64,000 nucleotides of DNA from Panicum virgatum. Its lineage: Eukaryota; Streptophyta; Magnoliopsida; Poales; Poaceae. The stretch spans positions 12,163,033-12,227,032 of the forward strand of contig NC_053153.1 in the NCBI RefSeq assembly GCF_016808335.1, written 5' to 3'. Both the position numbers and the translations under genes were made by a program. Under the pieces are notes generated by a model, which was given only the letters and a program-made list of their open reading frames with translations, made no database searches and had not been told where the DNA came from. Below are positions 22,367-37,122 of this stretch, one piece after another; position 1 is the first letter of the stretch; the number at the start of each line of letters is the position of its first letter.

Positions 22367-25300
22367 ATGGGGGCGTGCGTGTCGCGGCCCAGCGCGTGCG
22401 TGGGGAAACCCCACACGCCGCGGTCGGGCGACGCCGCCGGCCGGTCGGGCGGCGGGGGCGGCGCGCGGCGCAGGCGCAGCCGCCGCGCGGGGAAGGGGCG
22501 GAGGAAGGCGCCGTCGCGCGCCGCGTCGATGGAGACCATCCAGGAGGCCGAGGTGCCCGGCTCGCCGTCCGGGCTCGCCGCCGTCGCCGCCGATCACCGG
22601 ACGTACAGCAACCCCGCGTTCCAAGGTGGGTGGGTGGGCCGCGAGCGGATGGGTTGCTTTCTCCTCTACCCCGTGCGCCTTCCGCTTCCGCCCGCTGCTC
22701 GTTTCGTTCGGGGTTGGATTCTGATCTCCGGGGGACCATCGGCGCAAGATTGCGCGCTCCTGGGGGTTAAATTAAATTACTGCATCTGGGGATCGTGCGC
22801 GTCCAGCAACAGCTACTCGCTTTTTTAATTCGTAGCTCGCGGGAGCTTGTATCACCCTGTTCTGTAGAGTGGGGTTGCAGCTCGTATCCCTGGCAGTACG
22901 CATCGCAGTTTGTTGCGTCAATTCGTACTCGCTAGTCCAGTTTGACCTGACGTGATTCCCGGGGCCTCTCGTGCAGCAGCGTCCGGGAGCATTGAGGAGG
23001 CATGGTACGACTCCTTGGCGATGAGCGAATCGGATGCCGAGGACGACTTCCATAGCGTGCAGGATGGTAAGACTTTCCATAATGTGACAGTAGCCTGGTA
23101 GCGGCCCCCTCGCAGCATGATTTTCAGTGGTTGGGTGATCGTGCTGGGCTTCTTTTCCTTTTACACTTGCTTGTTTATCAGATTTCAGTTTTTTTTTTAA
23201 TCTTGCAGATGCCTTTTCATTGAATGGCTTTGAGAATGAAGCCGCATTGAGCTCGCGAGATGGCAACGGTGGGAGCTTCAATGGAGCTGCACAATCAGGC
23301 GAGCATCACCATAGAAAACCGAAGTCTAGTGAACTGTCCAAGGGAAGCTCGGAGAATGGTACGAGGATCTCCGTGAGCCATGATGATGTGGTGAGTGTTT
23401 CTGGTGAGGATGGCACACAAGGTGGAGGAAGGATACTGGATGATTGCGGGCTTCTGCCAAGTAATTGCCTTCCTTGTATTGCCTCTGCTGTTGGAGTAAA
23501 CGAGAAGAAGCGAGCTCTTTCCTCGAGCCCTACTCATTCAATGAAGATGCCTTCTTTGAAGCTCTCGTTCAAGAAGAAGTCTGGGGAAGCTCATCCATCT
23601 TCCACACTATGTAAGCATTTGTTCATAAGACATTTGATTAAGAATCTCAAAAGCTGAACCGCAGTTTGTACCAGTTTTTGCTAACATGGCACACTTTTCC
23701 ACATTATTATGTTTGATGAGACAGCAACTTGCTTGGCTCCTTTCATGACATATTGGTAGTCAAATTGTGAGTATCCATAGGACAGTTCGGTAAGCAACAA
23801 AGAAGAGAAAAGGCAAAAGGTAGCACAGAGAATTGATGCTTTCAAGTAGTGACAATATATTCATTGCTTGCACGGTTCTCCCTTATCAAATCAATCATCT
23901 TTCATTTAGTGTTAGCATTGTATTGATAAGACTGTTGGATTGGCACATACCAAAAAGTTAAGATTCCATAGTTGTACTTATTGCCGGTCTGCAGAGCAGC
24001 AGGAACATAAGAGAATCTAAAGGATATGCTTATTGAAACAAGGTTGTACACCATGATTATGTAAAACATAATCTTAGAAGATCTTTCCAGCTTCCTGAAA
24101 TTTTTTTTTAGCTGCGAGTCATAGTTTTTAAGAAAATTCAAATAACTTGGCATTAAATTCTAGTAGATTTGTTGAGGCGTGTTAATACCCAACAAGTGCT
24201 GGGAGTATTTTCTTTCCCTTAAAGGTAAATATGTCAAACATGTCAATTTTGCTAGCAAACACTAAAACTATTAAAATTGACATTTTTTTTCAGTATCTAC
24301 GAAGGATTTCCTTGAAAGGCCTCTAGCAGGTTCTCAAGTACAGTTATTCTTGTTGGATTCGAAAATACTCAACAGCTGGTCTCATGTTGATCCTGGTACT
24401 TTCCGCGTTCGTGGAGCAAACTATTTTAGGTAAATGTCTTTCTTTGAGTATCGTGTTCATACATCGCTGTTTTGTTTGAAACTTGTGGATGTCTTTATGG
24501 GAGCGATCTTAGTTTCAAATGCACTTTTCCAGAGATAAGAAGAAAGAACTTGCTCCGAATTTTGCTGCATATTATCCATTCGGAGTTGATGTGTACTTAT
24601 CGTCACAGAAACTCAATCATATATCACGATTTGTTCAACTTCCTGATATTCAACTCTCCAGCAAACTCCCGCCTCTTCTGGTGGTCAATGTACAGGTAAG
24701 TCATAAGTATACCGAAGTCATTACACTTTTTTTAGGTGAAAGATTGGTATTAAGTTTTTTATTCACAAACTTTGAATTCATTAAAGCATCAGATGTGGAA
24801 CACTTTTTTCTTTCTCATCATGTTGAATATCTCTGATTGTTAGTTTGTTACACTTGGAGACATCGGTCTAATTAGTCGTCAAGGTGGTGTTGATGAAATG
24901 TATGTCTATTGACACTGAACGGACTTCCTGGCCATCTAGCTTAATCCTAAGTCAAACATTTTACCCATTACTATCAGATTCATTATGAAAAACACTTTCG
25001 TAATATATAACTCTTTCCTTATAAGATAATATATTTCTATAAATATTGGTAGTCAAATTGTCATATTAGAGATCCTATCAATGTCATAATTGACTTGTAT
25101 CTCTGATTGGAGGAAGTATTACTTTAGACAGGTACCAGCTAACGCCTTTGTTTACCACCAAATAATTTCATGTTAGTGACACTAGTGCAAAGGATTAGGC
25201 TGAAGCAATTGGTGAGCTCTGTATTACACTTTCGTTTTCCCTGAAGTAAGTTGTAGCATTGTCTTCCTCTCAAAAAAAGGAAAAAGTTATAGGATTGTGC

Positions 25301-26849
25301 CAGCATAGCAATCTTTTCAAAAAGAAAACATGAATTCAGTTAAATATATGCATTATCAATATTTTTCAGTGAAAGTTGTATTCTCCTGTCAGTACCCAAT
25401 TAGTGTATTGACATTTATATGCTTTTCTCAGGTCCCATTATATCCAGCTTCATTATTTCAGAGTGAAACTGATGGGGAAGGGGTGAGCTTTGTTTTGTAT
25501 TTTAGGCTTTCTGATGGTTACTCAAAAGAGCTTCCACCTTTGTTCATAGAAAATATCAGAGTAAGAGCTGGACTGGTCTTAAATATTGTTTTTCACTAAT
25601 CTATGTGGTTACTACTTTTATTTTATATGTAATAATACTGGTGTCCACATTTAGTCAATGAAAATGATTAAGAGTGAAAAAGAATTATTGGTAAATACAT
25701 ATTTAGCATCAAATTCATGCAGGTGATGCAAAACTATAGTGGATTGTACTTATTTCTGGTTTCAATGATTGATTTACAAACTAATAGGTTATGTAGAGAC
25801 ATTATTATGTTTTTCTCAGCAGTTGAGCTCAGAACTATTGGTGGGGAGATATAGCATTGCATAATTTAGGGTGGATTACAGCTAAGATCCTTTGGGATTT
25901 TGCCATTCTTTTAACTAAAGCATTCTACCATTTAATCCCTTAGGCATCTTAGTTGATGAAGGTAGAAAAGATGCATACCACCTATGTCGCACTGACTGTT
26001 TCACATGCACATGAGAAAAGATTAGGTATTTGTGCATGTCAAAATTTGGTTTCAGTTACCTAATTCTGTTTAGGAAATGTAGTCTCTCTTTATATCATTG
26101 ATACATGAATTTATTTGTTAATCAGTATTTTTATGTGCTCAATGATCTGTCAATTGTGAAAAGCTGAAAGCAATTCCTGTTCTACTTATCAATCAGTAAA
26201 TAATACTTTCCCCCTCCCCAAACAGAGGTTGGTTGATGATCATGTAGAGAAGATAAAGGCATTTCCAATGGAAACAAGTATACCATTCCGAGAGCGGCTA
26301 AAGATACTTGGCCGGGTGGCTAATCTGGAGGATCTTCCTTTGAGTGCAGCGGAGAGGAAGCTAATGCATGCATACAATGAGAAACCTGTCCTTTCTAGGC
26401 CACAGCACGAATTTTACTTGGTTAGTATTGTTTATCTCTTGAAATTGTTGTTTTGTAGTATTCATCTATGTTCTTTAGAAAGAAATGCAATGTTATAAAA
26501 AGTATCTTGTTTGGACCATATACTTATGCTTTGCTTCTCTGCAGGGTGATAGCTACTTCGAGATCGACATTGACATGCACAGATTTAGCTACATCTCAAG
26601 GAAAGGTTTCGAAACATTTTTGGACAGGCTAAAAGCATGTGTCCTAGACGTTGGGCTGACTATCCAGGTACCTCAATTGTAAAATACATAGTATTTTACT
26701 TTCCCAGAAAAAACCAGTCACCTTAATGTGCTCACTCCTGACTGCAGGGAAATAAAGCTGAAGAGCTGCCCGAGCAGATCTTGTGCTGTGTCAGGTTGAA
26801 TGGGATAGATTACACCAAATACCATCCGCTTTTGACACACGGTGCTTGA
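22367..26849 (+). CDS. EDR2-like protein, DUF1336 (EDR2_C) domain, nine exons
   Basis: Exons: 22367-22625, 22977-23066, 23209-23610, 24294-24429, 24533-24695, 25432-25560, 26226-26420, 26545-26667, 26748-26849. All introns are GT-AG, phases agree, and the sum is 1599 nt (532 residues). The N-terminus MGACVSRPS is a plant N-myristoylation signal with a nearby cysteine for palmitoylation, followed by a basic R/K cluster, so membrane attachment is expected. Residues 30-285 are low-complexity and serine-rich. The C-terminal ~245 residues are the EDR2_C domain ([37 protein letters not shown]). Known relatives include ENHANCED DISEASE RESISTANCE 2, a lipid-binding regulator of cell death, but here the START and PH domains of EDR2 are absent. 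The exact role is unknown. Confidence 0.92.
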
Positions 26850-27688
26850 ACCAGCTAAGCGATGGCTGGATACTGAAATGTAACCATGCCAGCATGGCAG
26901 CACCAGGCTCCTGGGGATTTCAGACCAGGAGCCGCAGTCTGACAAGCACCACTGCTGTTGAAACGCCCTCATCCGAGTCAAGCAACTGTGAGCGTGACAT
27001 ACAAGTAACACTAACATAGGGGCGAGGGTGTGACTCGGTGACCACTTGCTGGCCCCGTCAGAATCCGTGGTGCTAATATAGAGGTTTCTTTCTGAAAATG
27101 TGTAAAAAAAATGGAGACTGCGGTACATGTAAATTTGTAAATCATTGCTCGAGAGCTCCGGTCGCCTTTCTTGTTGCTATTCAACATTCTAGATTTAGTA
27201 AATATCACTAAATTGGCGTATGATTGAGTAAAATGTACCCTGAAATCCTCTCAGTCTGCAATCTGTTTAATGTAGAGCAATGTTGTAGGATATACATTAC
27301 ATAGGATTGTGGCTCGTGTCACTCAAATCCTGACAGTAGCTGGCTAGTAATCTTGCAAAAAAAAAGAAGGAATAGAGTATGGTCCCGGTGCAAGAAAATG
27401 ATATGGCAACCGTATGAGAGGTTGTGAATGCGGAACATAGTTGCTGTTCGTTCAGTGGGTTGTGCTGAACAGGTTAGAATAAAGGCAATGCTGTTTATTA
27501 TAGTGGCCTGTTTGGCGGTTTAAATATTTGTGTGATTGCTGTTCTTATTTGCATCGAACATCTGGAGCTGGAGTTCACTTTTTCTCGCAAAAAAAAACAC
27601 TTTTTAAGAGGCCATAAGAGCTCAAGCTGTACCAAACCAAATAGGCCCAAGCATATTTGTAGCATCACAAATGGGCCGTCAGGACCCA
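26850..27688. other. 3' UTR and intergenic, no further gene seen
   Basis: The 3' UTR of the EDR2-like gene lies here; its end was not located. No other coding or RNA feature is supported. Confidence 0.5.
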
Positions 27689-27697
27689 TCGGAAGGG

Positions 27698-27909
27698 ACG
27701 GTTTTTTCTTTTTTATATTTAAAAAAATTAAAATTTCAAAAATATATATCCGTTTTGAAATATTTCAAAAATACCCCCGGTCGCCCCCCCATAGGGCGAC
27801 AGGCCTTAAGTGTAAATTTTTTTTTTCAAATTCGCAATGAGGTCTCTGGAAAAAAAAGAAAAAAAAGGCCCTGTTGCCCCCCCCAACGGGCGACAGGGCC
27901 CTGTCGCCC
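27698..27909 (+). repeat. Left terminal inverted repeat of MULE
   Basis: About 210 bp pairing with 34465-34680 in inverted orientation: first an A/T-rich outer part, then a GC-rich inner part with repeated CCTGTCGCCC and GGGCGACAGG words. Similar words continue to about 28025, beyond the clear pairing. Confidence 0.88.
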
Positions 27910-28034
27910 GGCCCACGGGCGACCGCCGCTGGGCCCAGCCCACGGGCGCGGCAGCGCGGCAGGGGGGCCTGTCGCCCCCCACGCGGGCAACAGGGGGGGC
28001 CTGTCCCCCCCCCGGGCGACCGGGGTACCACCCC

Positions 28035-28043
28035 CTATAAAAG
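28035..28043 (+). promoter_or_regulatory. TATA box of MULE transposase
   Basis: CTATAAAAG lies just inside the left inverted repeat, about 530 bp before the first ATG of the transposase frame. Transcription starting from within or next to the terminal repeat is usual for MuDR elements. Confidence 0.55.
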
Positions 28044-28569
28044 ATCCAGCCCTCCCCTTCCCTCCTCATTTGAGCCCGAAAATTCCACCAAAAATCCAGA
28101 AAAAAAGAGAGGAGTGAGGAGAAGGAAAGCGGCGAAGCCCTGCCGGATTCAGCACTTGTGATCTGCAGTTTAGTACATTTAGTTTATATATTGTTAGATT
28201 TAAGTACTACGTATTTAAATATGAGTAATTTAAGTAGGGGTGAGTAATTTAATTTAATTAGTGCTATAGTAGAACCATTTAAGTAGGAGTTCAATGATAC
28301 TTTAGTTTGTAGTTACGTAGTAGTAAATTAGTTTAGAAAATTAGTTCTACGCATTTATTATTACAATTGCAGTACTATTAGAGACGTGTTTATAAATTAT
28401 TTATGATTTAGAATAGAATTTGGCATATGCAGTATAGAATTTGAGTGTCATCACGTACTTATGAATACTTATACGTTGTAGTTGAATTTCATACTTAGTT
28501 TTTACGGATTATTGAATAAGGTAGTGAAGTAAAGAGTATAACTCGATAAGTATTATGTGATATACAGAT

Positions 28570-31204
28570 ATGTCGAGCAAGATGCAGTTTCAAGTATTTT
28601 ATGGTGAATACAATGTTATGTATGGGCCAAATGGAGTAGATCTTTCTGCCTTTAAGCGTACATCTAGCGGCATAGATAAACCTCTGGAAAGGAGTTTTGG
28701 TTCCATATGTAAGTGGCTGCAGCGTGGGTTCCATGTTGATCCGTTGACACATGTGATCACTATCCAGTCTCTTGTTAATTGGGAGGTAGAAAGTGAATTA
28801 TGGGAATTAATGATGATACACAGCACTGATGACTGGCAGAAGTACATGCAAGCAGCTCTAGAGCGTGGGTGGCCTCTGGCCATTCTTGTTCAAATTCAGG
28901 AGAAGACACAAAATGAAATCCAATATTGTGCATATCAAGGAACTCCGAGTATTCGAAGAGAGACCAATTATGTTGAGCAAGATGAGTCAGAAGAGACAGA
29001 GAACCAAAACATGGGACCACAGGACCTTGCTGATGAGGGAGAAAGGATACATAGCATTGTGGACGAGATGGAGGCAGAAGACCAAACCGCAATAGAGATG
29101 GAAGAATATGAGGACTCATCTGATGACGAGCAGTACTCATTGCCAAAAGAGTGGAAAGAGCATGGTTTTGGCAGTCATGTCGCAGAAGATGTACGAAATC
29201 AGGAGTGGGAGTACAGAGGGAATGAGGTAGTGCAAGGTGCAACATATCCAAACATTGAAGCCGTAAAAGATGCTGTGAGACTATGGCAATCTCATTGAAA
29301 CGAGAATTCAGAGTCGTAAAGTCTAGCAGTAAAGAATATGAGGTGAAGTGTGTGAATGCTGGATGTCCATGGCGAGTACATGCATTCAAGGGGAAATGAA
29401 AGTCAAACTGTAAATGTTCCATTGTCATAGAGCACACTTGTTTGCTGTCAGAAGTTCTTCCCTCGCATCGCAATATATCATGCGACTTTGTTGCAAAGCA
29501 AATGTATGTGTTTATTATGGACAACCTAAATTATGAGCCAAAAATAATTGTTCGACACATTGAGCAGACTTACCAGTACACCATCAGTTATTTGAAGGCA
29601 TGGTGGGCTAAACAAAGGGTGTTCGAGATGCGGTTCGGCACATACGAGGCATCATATGATAACCTACCTCGTATGTTATCCCAGGTTGCTGCTAGAAATC
29701 CTGAAAGCTTTTATGACACATACTTTGTACCAGCCGTGACTAGGGGACAAAGAATTATGCAACGAGCCTTCTTTTGCATAGGTGCTTGTGTTAGAGCATT
29801 TCAGTTTTGTCTTCCGGTGATCTGCATTGATGGCACATTTTTGACTGGAAAGTATAAAGGTCAGATACTCACCGCAATCGGTGTAGATTGCAACAACCAA
29901 ATTGTTCCGCTCGCATTTGCATTTATTGAGAATGAGAACATAGACAGTTGGTATTGGTTCCTTGAACGAGTGAAGATTCATGTTGTTGCTGCACGTCCAG
30001 ATGTGTGCCTTATTAGTGATAGGCATGCAGGTATCCTGCAATCAATACTGAAATTGCAACGTGGAACTGCGACAACGCCTCCATTATGGTCTGATGTCCA
30101 AAACAGGTGGTGCATTAAGCATATGGGTGCAAACTTCTATGAACACTTCAAGAACAAGGATCTTAAGAACCTGTTTAAGAGGTTGTGCACCCAAAATCAA
30201 CAGAGAAAATTCAATGCATTATGGCAGATGCTTGATCAGTTGACTGCAGAGCTAGTGAAGGTAAGGGCATCAGGAGCAGGCACGAGTCAGGCTGCAGAGG
30301 CTAGGGATTCAATTGAGAAGCCATTTTCACACTGGATTCGAGGTGCACCTAAGGAGAAATGGTCATTCCTTTATGATACTAACGGAATACGGTATGGTAT
30401 TCAGACAACGAACCATGCAGAGTGTTTCAATATGGTTATGCGTTCTTGTCGTGCCTTTCCACTTGTGGGGATTGTTGAGTTCATCATGTATGGGTGCATG
30501 AAGTATTTCAGAGAGCGTTACACGGCTGCAAGCATAACCATCAGCAACCCCCAAATTCAGTTTTGCAAAAGAGTGACACAATATATGCAAGAGAAGATTG
30601 AAAAGGCCAAACTGCACCGCGTCATATCCACAGGTACAATGGAGCATAGATTTGAGGTTCTATGCAAGGATAGAAGTGGTCGTGGTATCCGTAGAGATAG
30701 GGTGGTACAGGAGAGTTTGATTACAATTGATGGCAAAGCCTTCTGCTCTTGCATGAAGCCTAAGTTATTGCATATGCCATGCTCCCATCTCATTGCGGCA
30801 TGTGCAGAGTCGCGTTACAGCCAGGACTATTTGTTTCACCGTACTTCAGCAAGGAAGCAGCTGTATCCACATGGGGACATGAGGTATACGGGATTGGAAT
30901 TGTGGGGCTTTTCACTCAGGATAATGAGAATAAGATGTTTATTCCTGATCCAGCCACTAAGAAAGGCAAAGGCCGCCGTCAGACACGTCGTATTCGGAAT
31001 GGTATGGACGAGTCGGAAGCAAGCAAGGCACAAAAGCGTTGCAGCCAATGTGGAGTATTGAGTCACAACTACAAGAAGTGTCCTCAGAATGCACTTCACG
31101 ATGCTGCTGACGTCAGTCCTTCCGAAAATCCCAGAGATGGAGCACCTCCTACGTTCAGACGAGCATCGGCGAGAATTGCTCGTGGAAGTCATTCGGTGTC
31201 ATGA
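28570..31204 (+). pseudogene. MuDR-type transposase, broken at three places
   Basis: The N-terminal 243 residues open at the ATG at 28570 with an acidic middle and the start of the MuDR DNA-binding domain. A one-base deletion near 29286 shifts the frame. The domain then continues (EYEVKCVNAGCPWRVHAF) until a TGA at 29397-29399. The open stretch 29442-30840 contains the MULE transposase core (VICIDGTFLTGKYKGQ with the first Asp; CLISDRHAGI with the second) and a SWIM zinc finger (CSC...MPCSHL). A second frameshift near 30835 moves the C-terminal zinc knuckle (RCSQCGVLSHNYKKC) to another frame, ending at 31204. The enzyme normally cuts and joins the element ends; this copy cannot. Confidence 0.9.
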
Positions 31205-31344
31205 TCCACAATTGTATTTCATTATTTGTAATATATAGTAATGAAATATGGCAGGTATGTAATGAAGTATTATTGTATTTATGTGTCCAGTTTGTATGAA
31301 ATATATATTTACCTATGTGTTCTCATATATTTTTGAATGCAGGT

Positions 31345-34117
<2,773 letters not shown>

Positions 34118-34464
34118 ATGTATCTGATGTTTGTATCTCTGATGTTTATTTGTAATGAGATAGCTGTGGACCGTTTATTTGTATCCGATGTTTATGATTG
34201 TGGTAGGTTACTTGTCATTTGTTTCTATAGATACTATTGATGTGAACTTATTATGTTTGTGGGTTCCATAATGCTCGTGAAATAAGGGAAGTTCTTGCGA
34301 TTTTTTCCCGTGATTTAATGAAGGACAAGTTAGGTGCGGTAGGAGTCAGCAGCCGAGATCCTGCCGACGATGATAACGAATACACGCTCGAATAGCTCAA
34401 AATAGGTCCCTGGAAAAAAAGGGGGGCTGTCGCCCCCCAACAGGCGACAGGCCCCTGTCGCCCG
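34118..34464 (+). other. 3' region of the PMD gene and inner right end of MULE
   Basis: No further ORF. It is T-rich with TGTATCTGATGTTT-type direct repeats (34128, 34180), a likely 3' UTR. From 34415 the GC-rich CTGTCGCC modules begin. Confidence 0.5.
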
Positions 34465-34680
34465 AGGGGTGGGCGACAGGCCCCTGTCGCCCGTTGGGGG
34501 GGCGACAGGCCCCCCCTTTTTTTTCTCCAGGGACTTCGTTGCAAATTTGAAGAAAAAAAATTACACTTTGGACCTGTCGCCCTATGGGAGGGCGACCGGG
34601 GTATATTTTTGAAATATTTCAAAACGGACATATATTTTTGAAATTTTAATTTTTTTTAAATACAAAAAAGAAAAAACCGC
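34465..34680 (-). repeat. Right terminal inverted repeat of MULE
   Basis: Inverted match of 27698-27909, ending at the target duplication at 34681. It contains palindromic CCTGTCGCCC-spacer-GGGCGACAGG modules. Confidence 0.88.
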
Positions 34681-34689
34681 TCGGAAGGG

Positions 34690-35909
34690 GCATGATCGCG
34701 GCCCAACTGGTGTGGCTGCTGGTGGGCTCAGAACTAAACGCTAAGGTTTACCAGCGCTCGGCTCGTCCTCTCCTGCTTCCTTCACGGTTGATGCCGACTC
34801 TCTCCGCCGCCAATCGGTAGGACGAAGAGATATCTCTGTTTGTGAGCCAATCGGTAGGACGAAGCGTTACATGAGGGATCCCGGTAGCTTCGCATGTAAA
34901 TATCCGATTTCTGCTTCTTCTTTTTTTTTTTGAGAAGAACCGGGTTTTCATTTTATTTATAGCATCTGATGATTACAGCCCAAATTACAAAGACATCCTT
35001 AAAGGACAAAGAAATTACATTCAAGTTTTTGTAAACTCCCAGTTGTCGTCGCCACCGGCGGCCGGAGCTCCCAGCTTGAAGCCGACCTCCTCCCTGGCGA
35101 AGAACATACATTTTTTACGCCGTCTTGAGCAGCACATCAGAACCGACATGCACTACAAATGCTGAACGAACCGGCTAAAGATGATAGCCAGAGACCGTCG
35201 CATCGTCAGGCAACGAGGGATCCGACTCCCCAAGGACCTCCAGAAACCCCAAATCGCCTAGCGACGAAGAATCCCGAAAGGGAACTGAACCACCAGATGT
35301 GGGAACTAACAACCAACCCGAATCCACTTCGTGTTTGTAGGTAATCCAACTCGTATTCTCTATGAGTTGGCAAACAAACCTTCCGAAATTTCTAAACATA
35401 TTCATTGCCCTATTCTGGTTTACAAATCTAGCACTATCTTTGGAACCATGGGCAGCAACGGCACCAAGAGAAACACAGGGAAACCAAACATCGATGCAGA
35501 AGATAAAATCGATGGCAAACCTATCGATGTTGAGACCCCCCGCAAAAGATCCTCTCTCGAAGCATCTGTTCCCCAACAGTTCAGAGAGCCGACGCGCCGG
35601 CAATTCCTTGACTCCCCACCGGATTCGCTGCTTTTTCTCGCCATCGGTGGCCTTTATGGCACCGATGTGCTTGGAAAACAGCGGATCCGATGGGTGATGT
35701 ATATATCTTTTCTATTAGAATAGTTTTATCTAGTGTAAGGTTAGAGTTTTTACTGGCGGAGCTGTCGATGATAAGCTTTTATCCTTTTTGGTGTTTCTCC
35801 ACTATTGCTTGTGTTTGTGCTCCTCCCGCTCCCCGTTCCGGCGTTCCCCGCTGCCCTCCCCCGCTGGGATCGTCGCGCCCCGAGCCGACCCCTCTCAAAA
35901 CCCCGCACC
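34690..35909. other. Intergenic between MULE and PORR gene
   Basis: A T-run at 34919-34932 starts a stretch that could be an inverted, polyadenylated retroposon; no RT or known SINE head was recognised. An open minus-strand frame at 35175-35603 has no recognisable domain. The block 34841-34905 recurs at 39049-39112. Confidence 0.4.
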
Positions 35910-35976
35910 ATGCAGCCCCCTGGCGAAACCTCGGGCGCTCCGGCCCCTCCCTCCCCTCGCCGTCTACCTCAAGTCC

Positions 35977-37122
35977 ATGTCGTACGTGGACGTCAAGATG
36001 CGGTGGAAGAAGGACGCGTCGTTCGACGCCGTCCCCGTGCTCTCCCACGCCCGCGACCTTCGCCCGCTGGTCTCCATGGCGCGCCTCCTCTCCCCGTCGC
36101 CCGCCCCCGTATCGGCGGTCTCCAAGCGCGGCCGCTCGCTCGAGGTCCCCGATCGCCGGGTCACCTCCTTCCTCCGCCGCTTCCCCGCCGCCTTCGTCGA
36201 GTCCGTGGGGCCGCACCACAACCTCCCCTGGTTCCGGCTCTCCGACGCCGCCGCCGGGCTCCTGCGGAAGGAGCGGGACGTCTTCGCCGCCCGCCGCGCG
36301 GATGTCACGGGCCGCCTGCGCCGCCTCGTCCTCATGTGCCCGCGCCGCCGCCTCCCGCTCCGCGTCGCGCAGGGCATGCTGTGGCATCTCGGCATCCCAG
36401 AGGACTACTTTAAGGATCCGGATCACGGCATCGCACAGGATGGATTTCGGATTTTAACTTCAGGAGATGGATCTGTTTGCCGGGATGATGACGGCGATGG
36501 GAGGGAGACGGAGTTGGGGCTAATTGACGATGGGAAGCTTCAAGAAATGCCTCTCTCGGTTCTCCAGATGAATGCTATGAGGAAGTTCGGATCGGTGGCA
36601 GATGTGCCTATCCCACTCTTCCAGTCAAAGGGTCTCCGGTTGAAGCAGAAGATTAAGGACTGGTTGGAAGGGTTCCAGAGGCTGCATTACGTGTCTCCAT
36701 ATGAGGATTTCAGCGACATCCGTCCGGGTACTGATGTTTCAGAGAAGCGGGCAGTCGGGGTGCTCCATGAGCTGCTTAGTCTGTTTGTGACGTGCTCTGC
36801 TGAGAGGCGGCGGCTACTCTGCCTTAGGCAGCACCTGGGTCTGCCACAGAAGTTCCATCTTGTGTTTGAGCGGCACCCGCATGTATTCTACTTGTTGTTA
36901 AAGGAAAAGACATGCTTTGTTGTCCTCAAAGAGGCGTACATGGCTAGGGGAGATACTGCAATTGAGGAACACCCCATGCTGGAAGTGCGCAAGAAGTATG
37001 TTGAGCTGATGGAGGAGTCACAGGAAATCATAAGGGGCCGACGGAGCGGGAAACCTATTGAACTGGAGTCCAATGTATCTGGTTCTGGGGATATTGAGGA
37101 TTGCATTGAAATTTTATCATAA
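35977..37122 (+). CDS. PORR-domain protein (WTF1/RPD1-like), single coding exon
   Basis: From the first in-frame ATG (35977) it encodes 381 residues nearly all covered by the plant organelle RNA recognition domain: MSYVDVKMRWKKDASFDAVP, then a segment with RFPAAFVESVGPHHNLPWF, then the helical C-terminal part with RRRLLCLRQHLGLPQKFH. PORR proteins bind group II introns in chloroplasts or mitochondria and promote their splicing. The frame is open upstream to 35788 without ATG. An ATG at 35910 lies in another frame and would join this one if the C-run at 35916-35920 were one base shorter; that would add a targeting-peptide-like N-terminus. So the true start is uncertain, or this allele has lost its transit peptide. 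The acidic C-terminus ends at the TAA at 37120. Confidence 0.85.
   Translation: MSYVDVKMRWKKDASFDAVPVLSHARDLRPLVSMARLLSPSPAPVSAVSKRGRSLEVPDRRVTSFLRRFPAAFVESVGPHHNLPWFRLSDAAAGLLRKERDVFAARRADVTGRLRRLVLMCPRRRLPLRVAQGMLWHLGIPEDYFKDPDHGIAQDGFRILTSGDGSVCRDDDGDGRETELGLIDDGKLQEMPLSVLQMNAMRKFGSVADVPIPLFQSKGLRLKQKIKDWLEGFQRLHYVSPYEDFSDIRPGTDVSEKRAVGVLHELLSLFVTCSAERRRLLCLRQHLGLPQKFHLVFERHPHVFYLLLKEKTCFVVLKEAYMARGDTAIEEHPMLEVRKKYVELMEESQEIIRGRRSGKPIELESNVSGSGDIEDCIEILS

Noticed and set aside
21823..22747. Long overlapping minus-strand ORFs opposite exon 1 of the EDR2-like gene
   Set aside because: They are a by-product of very high GC content. The residues are low-complexity (A, R, G, P) and only the plus-strand frame joins a spliced, conserved protein.
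35175..35603. 142-residue minus-strand ORF upstream of the PORR gene
   Set aside because: No known domain was recognised. A T-run to its left hints at a retroposon, but no RT, SINE boxes or target duplication could be found.
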